NCBI GenBank assembly: GCA_002309855.1
Contig: DBYD01000001.1
Location: 1-32,563, forward strand
Source: Bacteroidales bacterium UBA1195
GTDB taxonomy: Bacteria; Bacteroidota; Bacteroidia; Bacteroidales; WCHB1-69
Direction: 5' to 3'
Length of the DNA: 32,563 nt
In this document: positions 7,524-16,203 of the stretch, in pieces
How the letters are laid out: each line of letters starts with the position of its first letter
How positions within the stretch are numbered: the stretch's first letter is position 1
Position numbers and translations under genes: made by a program
Notes under the pieces: model-generated
Database searches by the model: none
What the model was told of the DNA's origin: nothing
The model's input: only the letters and a program-made list of their open reading frames with translations

Positions 7524-9350
7524 CTAATGGTTCTGGGCTTGTGACTCCAGTCGGCGTGCCTGCCGTTTGCGGTCAAGGTCGTTAAGCAGGATCTTGCGCA
7601 GCCGTAGCGATTTTGGGGTAACTTCAAGGTACTCGTCCTCACCGATATATTCCATATATTCCTCCAGGGAGAATTTGATGGCGGGGGGGAGCATCACCTT
7701 TTCATCAGAGCCTGCGGCCCGCATGTTGCTCAGTTTTTTCGATTTGGTGACGTTGATGACCAAATCATCCTGTCGGATGTGCTGGCCGATGACCTCGCCT
7801 TCATACACCTCGTCCATCGGTTCCACAAAATAGCTTCCCCTGTCCTGTAGCTTGTCCATGGCGTATGCAACGGCTGTGCCGGTTTCCATGGCTACAAGGG
7901 AGCCGTTGTGCCGCAGCGGAATTTCGCCCTTCCATGGCTCAAAGTCAACCAGCCGGTGGGAGAGGATGGCTTCACCTTCGGTGGCGGTGAGCATCTGGCT
8001 GCGCAGTCCGATTAGTCCGCGCGACGGGATGCGGAAACACTGGTAGATGCGGTCGCCTTTGGTCTCCACAGAAAGGATTTCCCCTTTCCTTTTGGTGACA
8101 AGGTCGATTGTGCGGCTGGAGAAATTTTCCGGCACCAAAACGATGAGTTCCTCTATCGGTTCGCATTTTTTGCCATCTATCTCCTTGATAATCACCTTTG
8201 GCTGGCCGACCTGCAACTCATAGCCTTCGCGACGCATGGTCTCAATCAGGATGGATAGGTGCAGGATGCCCCGTCCGTATACGATGTGCGCGTCCGGTGA
8301 GGCGGTCGGCTCCACCCGCAGGGCAAGGTTCTTTTCCAACTCCTTCTGCAGCCGGTCGTGCAGGTGACGTGAAGTGACATATTTTCCCTCTTTGCCGAAA
8401 AAAGGCGAGTTGTTAATGGTAAAGAGCATGCTCATGGTAGGCTCGTCCACCTTGATGGGAGGGAGTGCCTCCGGATTTTCAAAATCGGCGATGGTGTCCC
8501 CGATTTCAAATCCTTCAATGCCGAAGATGGCACAAATCTCACCAGCCTGTATCTCAGTTTTAATCTTTTCCTTTCCTAATCCCTCAAAAATGTAAAGTTC
8601 CTTGATTTTGGATTTTACAATACTGCCGTCATGTTTGACCAACGAAATGTTCTGTCCGGCAATCAGGGTGCCTCGGGTAAGTTTTCCCACGGCAATCCGA
8701 CCCACGTATGAGGAATAGTCCAGAGATGAGATGATCATCTGGGTGTTGCCCTCTTGGGGTTTGAATTCCGGAATGTGAGTGATTATCTGGTCCAGCAGGT
8801 AGGAGACATTGTCAGTCGGTTTTCTCCAGTCATCACTCATCCAGCCCTGCTTTGAGGATCCGTATACTACCGGGAAGTCCAGCTGCTCTTCGCTGGCACC
8901 AAGCGCGAACATCAGGTCGAACACCGCCTCCATCGTCTGTTCAGGATTGCAGTTCGGTTTGTCCACCTTGTTGATGACCACAATCGGTTTCAGGTTCAAC
9001 TCAATGGCCTTTTGCAGGACAAAGCGTGTCTGAGGCATCGGTCCCTCAAAGGCGTCCACAATAAGCAGCACCCCATCGGCCATGTTCAGCACCCGTTCCA
9101 CCTCACCGCCGAAATCGCTATGGCCCGGGGTGTCGATGATGTTTATCTTGTAATCCTTGTAGTGGACGGAAACATTCTTTGACAATATGGTGATGCCGCG
9201 TTCCCGTTCCAGATCGTTGTTGTCCAATATCAGCTCCTTGACTTCCTGATTGTCGCGAAACAGTTTGGACTGGTATAATATCCTGTCCACCAAGGTGGTC
9301 TTCCCATGGTCTACATGGGCTATGATGGCTACATTTCTGATATTTTGCAT
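7524..9350 (-). CDS. typA: Translational GTPase TypA/BipA
   Basis: The protein has 608 residues, the usual length. The EF-G-like G domain shows NVAIIAHVDHGKTTLVDRIL (G1), ERERGITI (G2), IIDTPGHSDFGGEVERVL (G3) and VVINKVDKPN (G4). The C-terminal region has the TypA signature RIPSRGLIGLRSQMLTATEG and ends in the family-specific domain (VYEGEVIGQH, VNVTKSKKLSNMRAAGSDE, ITPKS-like LEVTPKSLRLRK). TypA helps 50S assembly and growth under stress or cold. It follows the transketolase half with a 34-base gap, so it is probably the last gene of the pheT transcript and stops at the shared terminator. Confidence 0.97.
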   Translation of the reverse strand: MQNIRNVAIIAHVDHGKTTLVDRILYQSKLFRDNQEVKELILDNNDLERERGITILSKNVSVHYKDYKINIIDTPGHSDFGGEVERVLNMADGVLLIVDAFEGPMPQTRFVLQKAIELNLKPIVVINKVDKPNCNPEQTMEAVFDLMFALGASEEQLDFPVVYGSSKQGWMSDDWRKPTDNVSYLLDQIITHIPEFKPQEGNTQMIISSLDYSSYVGRIAVGKLTRGTLIAGQNISLVKHDGSIVKSKIKELYIFEGLGKEKIKTEIQAGEICAIFGIEGFEIGDTIADFENPEALPPIKVDEPTMSMLFTINNSPFFGKEGKYVTSRHLHDRLQKELEKNLALRVEPTASPDAHIVYGRGILHLSILIETMRREGYELQVGQPKVIIKEIDGKKCEPIEELIVLVPENFSSRTIDLVTKRKGEILSVETKGDRIYQCFRIPSRGLIGLRSQMLTATEGEAILSHRLVDFEPWKGEIPLRHNGSLVAMETGTAVAYAMDKLQDRGSYFVEPMDEVYEGEVIGQHIRQDDLVINVTKSKKLSNMRAAGSDEKVMLPPAIKFSLEEYMEYIGEDEYLEVTPKSLRLRKILLNDLDRKRQARRLESQAQNH

Positions 9351-9384
9351 GGATTGTTATTCCTTACATTTAATTAATATGTGC

Positions 9385-10338
9385 TCAGCCGTTTTTCCTT
9401 TGGATTGCCTTCTGTGCCGCCTCAACTATGTGCGCGTCGTCCAAATGGTAGTGGAGCATAAGCTCGTCCGGTGTCCCGCTCTGTCCGAAAACATCTGCCA
9501 TGCCCACATATTCCAGCGGGCAGAGGTGGTGCTGCACCAGTGTCCGGGCAATGCTGTCGCCTAAGCCGTTGATGACGGAATGCTCCTCGCAGCTTACTGC
9601 GCATCCGGTCTTTTGGACGGACTGCAGTATCGCTTCTGTATCCAGAGGTTTGATTGTGTGTATATTTATCACTTCGGCGGAGATTCCTTTTTCATGCAGG
9701 ATTTCCGCTGCAGACAGGGCCGGAAACACCATGTGGCCGGTGGCAAACAGTGTCACATCGCTGCCTTCCCGCATACGGATGGCCTTGCCAATGATGAAGG
9801 GTTGTTCCGGGTCGGTGAAGTTCGGCACCTTCGGCCTTCCGTAGCGCAGGTAGACCGGTCCGACCTGTTTTGCGATAGCCAGCGTGGCGGCTTTGGTCTG
9901 GTTGAAGTCGCACGGGTTGATCACTGTCATGTTCGGAATTCCCTTGATGAATCCGATGTCCTCCATAACCTGATGGGTCGCCCCGTCCTCACCGGTGGTG
10001 ATGCCGGCGTGCGAACCGCATATCTTCACATTGTTGTTGGAGTAGGCCACCACCATGCGTATCTGGTCCAGCACGCGTGTGGTGCAGAAGTTAGCAAATG
10101 AGCCCACGAATGGGATTTTTCCGCTAAGTGCCATACCGGCGGCCATTCCAATCATGTTGGCTTCCGCAATGCCCACTTGGAAAAACCTTTCCGGGAACGC
10201 TTGTGCGAATGAGTTCATTTTTACCGAGCCGGTCAGGTCCGCACAAAGGGCGACCACCTGATCGTTCTGTTTTCCCGCTTCCAGAAGGCCTTCGCCAAAG
10301 CCGGAGCGGCAGTCTTTTTTCTCTTGATATGCAATCAT
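9385..10338 (-). CDS. Transketolase, C-terminal subunit of a split enzyme
   Basis: The 317 residues cover only the pyrimidine-binding and C-terminal domains. Visible features: SGFGEGLLEAGKQN at the start; ALCADLTGSVKM; the cofactor-activating Glu in FQVGIAEANMIGMAAGMALS; HAGITTGEDGATHQVMEDIG; and the C-terminal fold AEVINIHTIKPLDTEAIL. Transketolase moves two-carbon units in the pentose phosphate pathway. The thiamine-diphosphate PP domain (GDG...N motif) is missing and must come from a separate N-terminal subunit. In other bacteria with split transketolase that gene is commonly next door, but here the neighbours are pheT (26 bases upstream) and typA. A 1-deoxyxylulose-5-phosphate synthase-like half is a weaker alternative. 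Confidence 0.9.
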   Translation of the reverse strand: MIAYQEKKDCRSGFGEGLLEAGKQNDQVVALCADLTGSVKMNSFAQAFPERFFQVGIAEANMIGMAAGMALSGKIPFVGSFANFCTTRVLDQIRMVVAYSNNNVKICGSHAGITTGEDGATHQVMEDIGFIKGIPNMTVINPCDFNQTKAATLAIAKQVGPVYLRYGRPKVPNFTDPEQPFIIGKAIRMREGSDVTLFATGHMVFPALSAAEILHEKGISAEVINIHTIKPLDTEAILQSVQKTGCAVSCEEHSVINGLGDSIARTLVQHHLCPLEYVGMADVFGQSGTPDELMLHYHLDDAHIVEAAQKAIQRKNG

Positions 10339-10364
10339 GTCTGTACAGCTTTTTACATGTGATG

Positions 10365-12821
10365 TTATCTTAATTGTGCACCGGCCTCCTTTTCGTAGGC
10401 GCGGATAAGTTTGTCCATGACGGCCTGCACCTCTTCGGCCGTAAAGGTCCGTTCCTGATTTGTGATGACAAAGTTGAGCGCATAGGATTTCTTGCCTTCA
10501 GGGAGATTTTTCCCTTCGTATACATCAAACAGATTGACGGATTGGATGGCGACATCTGTTTTGTAGGCAATCTTTTCCAATTGTTCGTAGCATACCTTCT
10601 TGTCTACCAGCAGTGCAAGGTCGCGTTCCACCTCCGGAAAACGGTTCAGCTCCTTGAACCGTATCTTCTTGCGTTCCACTTGGGCGACGAGTGTGTCAAA
10701 GATGATGTCTGCATGGTATACCCTCTGCTTGATGCCAAAATATTTCAGGATTTCAGGATCCACCTCTCCTATGGTCACGACCGGTTGCTGCCGGAACTGA
10801 TATTGGAGCGCATGAACCATTCCGCAATATTTCTCCAACTGTTGCGTAACCAACCGTTTTGTAGTGAAGTTTGCTTTCTGTAAAGCATTTAAAACCATAT
10901 TTTTCAGATAGAAGAAGCCGCTCTCCTCCGGTTTCGCCTCCCACGAGGCCGGTTGCAGCATGCCGGTGACCCACAGGGAAAGCCTTTGACGGTGCGGGAA
11001 GCGTGCGGTAACGCTGTCTGTAGCACTCTTTTCATTATCCTTGTGGTAAATTGTCCCGAATTCGTACATCCGAAGGTTGCAGTTTGCGTGGTTAATGTTG
11101 TGTGCGATGCTCTCCAGCCCGCCGAAAAGCAGCGTCTGACGCATTTGCTGCAGATCCTTGCTTAAAGGGTTCATCAGCTTGATTGTCTCATCATCGTTGA
11201 TGAAGTCAAACCGGCTGTAGTCGCTTTTGGTCAGCGAGTTGTTCATGATTTCATAGAAACCGTTGTCGGAAAGGTATGTTGAAATCCTCTCCTTGACAAC
11301 AAGCTGCGGGTTCTCATCCAAAGTTGACGGATGGAATGTGAACCGGTCGGGCATGCCGATGCAGTTGTATCCGTATATGCGCATAACCTCTTCCGCAATA
11401 TCTGCTGGACGGGTCACATCCACTTTGTTTGTTGGGACGGCAATGGTCATTATTCCGTTCTCATCCTTGACCGGCGCCATCTCCAGGTCGGTCAGAATCT
11501 GAAGAACCATCTCCCTCTCAAGCTCCTGTCCGGCAATTGCGTTCAGTTGTGCGTAGGAGATGTCCACTTTTTTCTTTTCCACCGGTATGGGGTAGCAGTC
11601 CGTGACGGCGGAGATGGTTCCTCCGGCTATTTCCTGGATTAGCATGGCGGCCCGTTTCAGGGTCCAAAGGGTGATGTTCGGGTCGCATCCACGCTCATAT
11701 CGGAATGAGGCATCGGTTTTCATCGTGTGCCGTTTGGCGGTTTTTCGGATACCGGCCGCTTGGAAACAGGCACTTTCCAGAAAGATGTCGGTGGTTTTGT
11801 CCGTGATGCCGGAATGTTCGCCGCCCATCACGCCTGCCAGACACATGGGAGAGTTTGCGTTGCAGATGACCAGATCCTCAGGATCCAGTTTCCGTTCGAT
11901 TCCGTCCAGTGTCATGAAAGGTTCGTCTTTTACAGCCCTGCGGACAATCACCTTCTTTCCGCTTATTTTTGCTGCATCGAAGGCGTGCATCGGCTGTCCG
12001 CACTCCAACATCACAAACTGTGTGATGTCCACAATGTTGTTTATGGGTCGGATGCCTACTGTGCGCAGCAGTCCCTTCATCCATTCCGGCGATTCCGCAA
12101 CCCTGACTCCGCTTATGTGGAGTCCGGAGTAACGCGGGCAGCGTTCCGTGTCCTGGATTTCGATGGAGACGGGGTTTGCCGGTCCTGTTTCCGGGAAACC
12201 GCTGATGTCAGGATATTGCAAAGGTATTTTCTTGCCAAGATGTCGGTGGATGGAGGCCGAAAGGTCTCGGGCTACTCCTATATGGCAGATGGCGTCGCTG
12301 CGGTTTGGGGTCAGACCTATTCCGAAAACAGTGTCGCTCTCCACTTGGAAATAATCCTTGGCCGGAGTGCCGGGAACGGCCGTTTCTGGCAGCACCATGA
12401 TGCCGGCATGGTCTTCACCGACACCAAGTTCGTCCTCCGCGCAGATCATCCCTTCGGAGACTTCGCCGCGGATTTTCGATTTCTTAATAGTAATACTGCC
12501 TCCGTCGGAAGGGTAGAGGGTGGCGCCGACGCAGGCGACAACCACATTCTGTCCGGCCTTTACGTTCGGTGCTCCGCACACAATATGCAGGGGCTGTTCC
12601 TGACCCGTATCCACGGTTGTGATGTGCAGATGGTCCGAATCGGGATGGGCCTCGCAGGTCAGTACCTTGCCGATAATGACATTTTCCAGTCCCCCTTTGA
12701 CGCTTTCGTATTTTTCCATGGTTTCAATTTCCAGTCCGCAATCGGTCAGCAGGGCCGAAATTTCGGATGCGGGAAGGTCAACAGGCAGATAGCGTTTGAG
12801 CCACTTGTAGGATATTTCCAT
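10365..12821 (-). CDS. pheT: Phenylalanyl-tRNA synthetase beta subunit
   Basis: The 818-residue protein has all PheT modules. An N-terminal piece (MEISYKWLKRYLPVDLPASE) is followed by the EMAP-type tRNA-binding domain at about 42-155 (CEAHPDSDHLHITTVDTG, HIVCGAPNVKAGQNVVVACV). The B3/B4 editing domain contains RPINNIVDITQFVMLECGQP and HAFDAAKI. The B5 domain is near 410-480, the catalytic-like core includes EIMNNSLTKSDY, and the C-terminal anticodon-binding FDX-ACB domain begins around FKELNRFPEVERDLALLVD. It pairs with PheS, whose gene is not in this window. A -7 box lies 61 bases upstream. First gene of the inferred pheT-transketolase-typA transcript. Confidence 0.97.
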   Translation of the reverse strand: MEISYKWLKRYLPVDLPASEISALLTDCGLEIETMEKYESVKGGLENVIIGKVLTCEAHPDSDHLHITTVDTGQEQPLHIVCGAPNVKAGQNVVVACVGATLYPSDGGSITIKKSKIRGEVSEGMICAEDELGVGEDHAGIMVLPETAVPGTPAKDYFQVESDTVFGIGLTPNRSDAICHIGVARDLSASIHRHLGKKIPLQYPDISGFPETGPANPVSIEIQDTERCPRYSGLHISGVRVAESPEWMKGLLRTVGIRPINNIVDITQFVMLECGQPMHAFDAAKISGKKVIVRRAVKDEPFMTLDGIERKLDPEDLVICNANSPMCLAGVMGGEHSGITDKTTDIFLESACFQAAGIRKTAKRHTMKTDASFRYERGCDPNITLWTLKRAAMLIQEIAGGTISAVTDCYPIPVEKKKVDISYAQLNAIAGQELEREMVLQILTDLEMAPVKDENGIMTIAVPTNKVDVTRPADIAEEVMRIYGYNCIGMPDRFTFHPSTLDENPQLVVKERISTYLSDNGFYEIMNNSLTKSDYSRFDFINDDETIKLMNPLSKDLQQMRQTLLFGGLESIAHNINHANCNLRMYEFGTIYHKDNEKSATDSVTARFPHRQRLSLWVTGMLQPASWEAKPEESGFFYLKNMVLNALQKANFTTKRLVTQQLEKYCGMVHALQYQFRQQPVVTIGEVDPEILKYFGIKQRVYHADIIFDTLVAQVERKKIRFKELNRFPEVERDLALLVDKKVCYEQLEKIAYKTDVAIQSVNLFDVYEGKNLPEGKKSYALNFVITNQERTFTAEEVQAVMDKLIRAYEKEAGAQLR

Positions 12822-12882
12822 AGGGTAATATTTTTAATTTCAAACGTTTGGTGCAACATCCCAATTGAGATGTGGCAAACTG

Positions 12883-12890
12883 CAAATATA
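12883..12890 (-). promoter_or_regulatory. Putative -7 element for pheT
   Basis: On the minus strand this reads TATATTTG then CA, an exact TAnnTTTG match. The nearest upstream TTTG is 33 bases away, too far for a normal -33, so the promoter is only half supported. The rest of the 276-base divergent gap (12822-13097) is AT-rich and shows no gene; the queA promoter must be in it, but I could not pick a convincing box. Confidence 0.5.
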
Positions 12891-13097
12891 CAAAAAATCG
12901 GGATACGGATGCTTTTCATGGGGCAAAAAATATGGGATGTGGAAACTGTCGTGTCGTGTCGGGAGAACCGATAAAGAAAAAAATACATTTTTTGTAAAAT
13001 AATTGCATACAATCATACGTTATATTATTTTCCAATAGGGGAGATTTTGTTTTTCCTGTTGTGGATATGAGTGAGTATGAATTAGAAAACGCCAAGC

Positions 13098-14150
13098 ATG
13101 AAGTTATCGCAGTTCAAGTATTTTTTGCCGCAGGAGCTGATTGCCCTGCATCCGCTTGAGGACAGGGATGAAGATCGGCTTATGGTGGTGGACCGCCAGA
13201 AACAGACCATCGTACACCGCAAGTTTAAGGATATTGTCGAATATTTCGAGGAAGGGGATGTGATTGTCAGGAACGACACCAAGGTGCTGCCTTCCGTCCT
13301 TCTGGCACAGAAGGAGAGTACGGACACATATATAAATGTCTTTCTGTTGCGGGAACTGGACAAGGAGAGCCGCTTGTGGGATGCGCTGGTCGATCCGGCG
13401 CGTAAAATCCGTATTGGCAACAAGCTTTTTTTTGATGACGGCAATCTTCTGGCGGAGGTTATAGACAACACCACCTCCCGGGGACGCACCCTGCGTTTTC
13501 TGTATGCGGGTTCGTATGAGGAGTTCCGGAACAAACTTTTGTCGTTGGGGCAAATGCCACTGCCGGAACACATCCTGCGGCTTCGTGATGTTGAGCCATG
13601 CGATCTTACAGACTATCAGACTATCTACGCGAAGAATGAAGGAGCGGTCACGGCACCGGCATCCGGACTGCATTTCACCAAGCGTATTTTTAAAATAATG
13701 GAAATCAAAGGGGTGGATTGTGTTGATATAACACTACATGCTGGAATCGGAAATTTCCGGGACATTGACGTTGAGGATCTGGCCAAACATAAAATCGATT
13801 CGGAGGAGATGGAAATTTTACCGGAGGCTGCCGAAAGGATCAATGCCGCCAAAGAGGCGGGGCATCGTGTGTGCTGTGTCGGCACCACCTCGCTTAAGGC
13901 TCTGGAGTCATCTGTGTATATGTCAGGTATGATCAAACCATACAAAGGCTGGACGAATAAGTTCATTTTTCCGCCGTATGATTTCCTCTCTGCCAATGCG
14001 CTGCTTACAAACTTCAATCCTCCGCAATCCGGTATGCTGATGATCACTTGTGCATTCGGCGGATATGAATTGGTGATGAAGGCTTATCGTGAGGCCATGA
14101 ATGAGCGTTACCGTTTTCTGCCTTATGGCGACGCTATGCTGATCATTTGA
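13098..14150 (+). CDS. queA: S-adenosylmethionine:tRNA ribosyltransferase-isomerase
   Basis: QueA transfers and rearranges the ribosyl part of SAM onto preQ1 in tRNA to give epoxyqueuosine. The 350-residue length is normal. Family signatures: LPQELIALHPLEDRDEDRLM near the N-terminus, DVIVRNDTKVLP, MPLPEHILR, YQTIYAKNEGAVTAPASGLH, HAGIGNFRDIDVEDL, GTTSLKALES, and NPPQSGMLMITCAFGG toward the end. The Bacteroidetes form has TAPASGLHF in place of the APTAGLHF seen in enterobacteria. It is the first gene of a long same-strand series; coaX follows after 4 bases. An overlapping short reading frame from 13067 is not considered real. Confidence 0.96.
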   Translation: MKLSQFKYFLPQELIALHPLEDRDEDRLMVVDRQKQTIVHRKFKDIVEYFEEGDVIVRNDTKVLPSVLLAQKESTDTYINVFLLRELDKESRLWDALVDPARKIRIGNKLFFDDGNLLAEVIDNTTSRGRTLRFLYAGSYEEFRNKLLSLGQMPLPEHILRLRDVEPCDLTDYQTIYAKNEGAVTAPASGLHFTKRIFKIMEIKGVDCVDITLHAGIGNFRDIDVEDLAKHKIDSEEMEILPEAAERINAAKEAGHRVCCVGTTSLKALESSVYMSGMIKPYKGWTNKFIFPPYDFLSANALLTNFNPPQSGMLMITCAFGGYELVMKAYREAMNERYRFLPYGDAMLII

Positions 14151-14154
14151 AAAA

Positions 14155-14892
14155 ATGCCGGCATCCCTGTTGTGTGTTGACATCGGAAACACCCTTTCCA
14201 AAGCGGCGGTTTATACCGGAGGGCGTTTGACGGACTCCGTTCGCGGTTCCGGACTTGACATTGCGCTTTTGAAGGCGTGGAAACAGCAGTACGGTTTGGA
14301 GCATGCGATGCTTTCCGCCGTGGCTGACAATAGCCAACTTCCACAGTCGGAATTGCAGGCACTGTTCACCCTTCATTTTCCGCAGCAGGTTCGGAACCTG
14401 CCGATTAGGGTGGCATACCGTACGCCGGACACTTTGGGCGCGGACCGTTTGGCCTGCATGGTGGCTGCCGTTTCCCTTTTTCCGGACCGTCCGGTACTTG
14501 TGCTGCAGTGCGGAACTTGTCTCACTGTCGATTTGCTGACGGCGGATGCGGTTTATATGGGGGGCAGTATCTCTCCCGGTTTGCGGATGCGTTTTCAGAC
14601 ATTGAATGAGCATACTGCCAGGCTGCCGTTGGTGGCTGCCGACATGGAGGCAGGATTGTACGGGGAGAGTACGGAAACCTCCATCCAGGCGGGTGTGTGG
14701 CAGGGCTATCTTTCGGAATGTGGAGGGATGATTAGAAAATATAGGGCTAAGTATGAGCATCTTAAAGTAATTATTACTGGTGGGGATGCCGCCGCTGTGA
14801 AAGATAAACTTAAAATGACTATCTTTGCGTTTCCGGATCTTGTACTATACGGATTGATGCAAATGTTGAAATATGATATTGAAAAACAATAA
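14155..14892 (+). CDS. coaX: Type III pantothenate kinase
   Basis: CoaX phosphorylates pantothenate, the first committed step of coenzyme A synthesis, and needs a monovalent cation. The 245 residues show the ASKHA phosphate-binding start LLCVDIGNTLSKAAVY, the catalytic-Asp region TLGADRLACMVAA, and LQCGTCLTVDLLTADAVYMG followed by GGSISPGLRMRF. These are type III motifs, so it is unrelated to E. coli CoaA. Its 3' end overlaps the next gene by 20 bases, which implies coupled translation. In many Bacteroidales coaX is followed by the same outer-membrane protein, TPR protein and lptC as here (recalled, not searched). Confidence 0.94.
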   Translation: MPASLLCVDIGNTLSKAAVYTGGRLTDSVRGSGLDIALLKAWKQQYGLEHAMLSAVADNSQLPQSELQALFTLHFPQQVRNLPIRVAYRTPDTLGADRLACMVAAVSLFPDRPVLVLQCGTCLTVDLLTADAVYMGGSISPGLRMRFQTLNEHTARLPLVAADMEAGLYGESTETSIQAGVWQGYLSECGGMIRKYRAKYEHLKVIITGGDAAAVKDKLKMTIFAFPDLVLYGLMQMLKYDIEKQ

Positions 14893-16150
14893 TATAAGTG
14901 TATTGTTTGTGGTGGCGTTGTTGAACTGCTTTTTTTCGGTGTCAGCGCAAAAAAATTTGAGTGCTCCCTATTCCCGTTTCGGATGGGGGGAAATGCAGCC
15001 ACGCTCATCGCAGCAGACACAGGTGATGGGCGGCACATCCATGGCATTCCGTAGCCCTGTGTGTGTCAATTCGAAAAATCCGGCCTCCTATACGGCGTTT
15101 GATTCCCTTTCTGCTGTGATTGACGCCGCCATATCCTTCCGTGCGCACAGTCTTACTGAAGAGGGGCAGCGGCAGCATGGGAGTACCGCCTATGCGGACT
15201 ATTTTTCCCTGGGGCTGCCTGTTACCCGCCATTGGGCTGTGGCATTTGGAATACAGCCTTTTTCCATGGTGAGTTACGATTATTCGTTTGTGCATGAAAT
15301 GGGTTCTTCCAATGATATCGGAACGGGAGGGACCTATGAGGTTTTCTGGGGGAATGGTTTCCAACTGACATCCCGGCTTTCGTTTGGTGTGCAGGCCTCA
15401 TATCTGTTTGGCACTTCCTTCCGTTCGCATGAGCTTGTCTTTACTGATGCGGATGCCCTGAACCTGCGTTCCATGCGGGAGGATGTGCTGGGCGGTTTCC
15501 TGTTCAATGCCGGTCTGCAGTATGTGCTTCCGGTGGGACGTAACCGGTTGGGCATGGGGCTGGCATTCACGCCTTCGCTTCCTGCGTGTCTGCATGTGGA
15601 CCGCAAGGAGTACTATATGACCTACCGGTATTCTTCATCTATTGAGACACCGGTCGACACCCTGTTATGGACTGGAGAGGATAACGGTGCGCGTCGGCTC
15701 CGGCTCAGTAATCCGGTCACTATTGGTGCAGGTCTCTCGTTGTCGCAGGAGGACAAGTTTTGGGCTGGTGTTGATTGTGAGTGGGCCGGTTGGAGCCGGT
15801 TTTCCATAGGGGATGAACCCGATTCGCTGAACGACCGGCTGCGTGTTTCCGTCGGTGGCGGCTGGATACCCCAGTCTGGCAGTGCAAGTTACCTGAAAAG
15901 AATGATTTACTCTGCAGGTCTGTTTTATGAGAAGGATTATGTCAATGTGGACCGGATGTCGTTTTATCGTATGGGGATGGATTTCGGGTTGGCATTTCCG
16001 GTGAGGAAAAACAGGTCGAAGGTTGGCGTTTGTTTGGAAAGCGGACTTTATGCCCCGGTACGTGGGGATGGCATCCGCGAGCAGTATTACCGTGTCACGG
16101 TGCATGTGCAATTGCATGAAAGATGGTATCAGCACCGGAAACTTGATTAG
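14873..16150 (+). CDS. Outer-membrane beta-barrel protein of the coaX-lptC cluster, function unknown
   Basis: The 425-residue protein has a signal peptide (ISVLFVVALLNCFFSVSAQ) and the start LSAPYSRFGWGEMQPRSSQQ. SPYSRFGxGD-type openings are common in Bacteroidetes outer-membrane barrels distantly like FadL/PorV. The rest alternates aromatic and Gly-rich amphipathic strands (for example FGVQASYLFGTSFRSHELVF and RNRLGMGLAFTPSLP) and ends in a strand-like VTVHVQLHERWYQHRKLD. I read it as an outer-membrane barrel. The start lies inside coaX (20-base overlap). Sitting just before the TPR gene and lptC, it may act in envelope or LPS handling, but this is inference from position. No enzyme motif is visible. 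Confidence 0.75.
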   Translation: MILKNNNISVLFVVALLNCFFSVSAQKNLSAPYSRFGWGEMQPRSSQQTQVMGGTSMAFRSPVCVNSKNPASYTAFDSLSAVIDAAISFRAHSLTEEGQRQHGSTAYADYFSLGLPVTRHWAVAFGIQPFSMVSYDYSFVHEMGSSNDIGTGGTYEVFWGNGFQLTSRLSFGVQASYLFGTSFRSHELVFTDADALNLRSMREDVLGGFLFNAGLQYVLPVGRNRLGMGLAFTPSLPACLHVDRKEYYMTYRYSSSIETPVDTLLWTGEDNGARRLRLSNPVTIGAGLSLSQEDKFWAGVDCEWAGWSRFSIGDEPDSLNDRLRVSVGGGWIPQSGSASYLKRMIYSAGLFYEKDYVNVDRMSFYRMGMDFGLAFPVRKNRSKVGVCLESGLYAPVRGDGIREQYYRVTVHVQLHERWYQHRKLD

Positions 16151-16203
16151 CGGTATGGTTTTTGTAAAAACAGAATAAAGTAACCATTAAAAGTTTTCAT
16201 GAT

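Noticed and set aside
10600..12974. Long plus-strand frames across pheT, including one from 11727 to 12974
   Set aside because: They are antisense to a full-length, clearly conserved pheT and their translations lack any family pattern. High GC opens antisense frames by chance.
13067..13159. Short frame beginning MSEYELENAKH just before and into queA
   Set aside because: It overlaps the true queA start in another frame, is only about 30 codons, and shows no recognisable sequence. Best read as chance.
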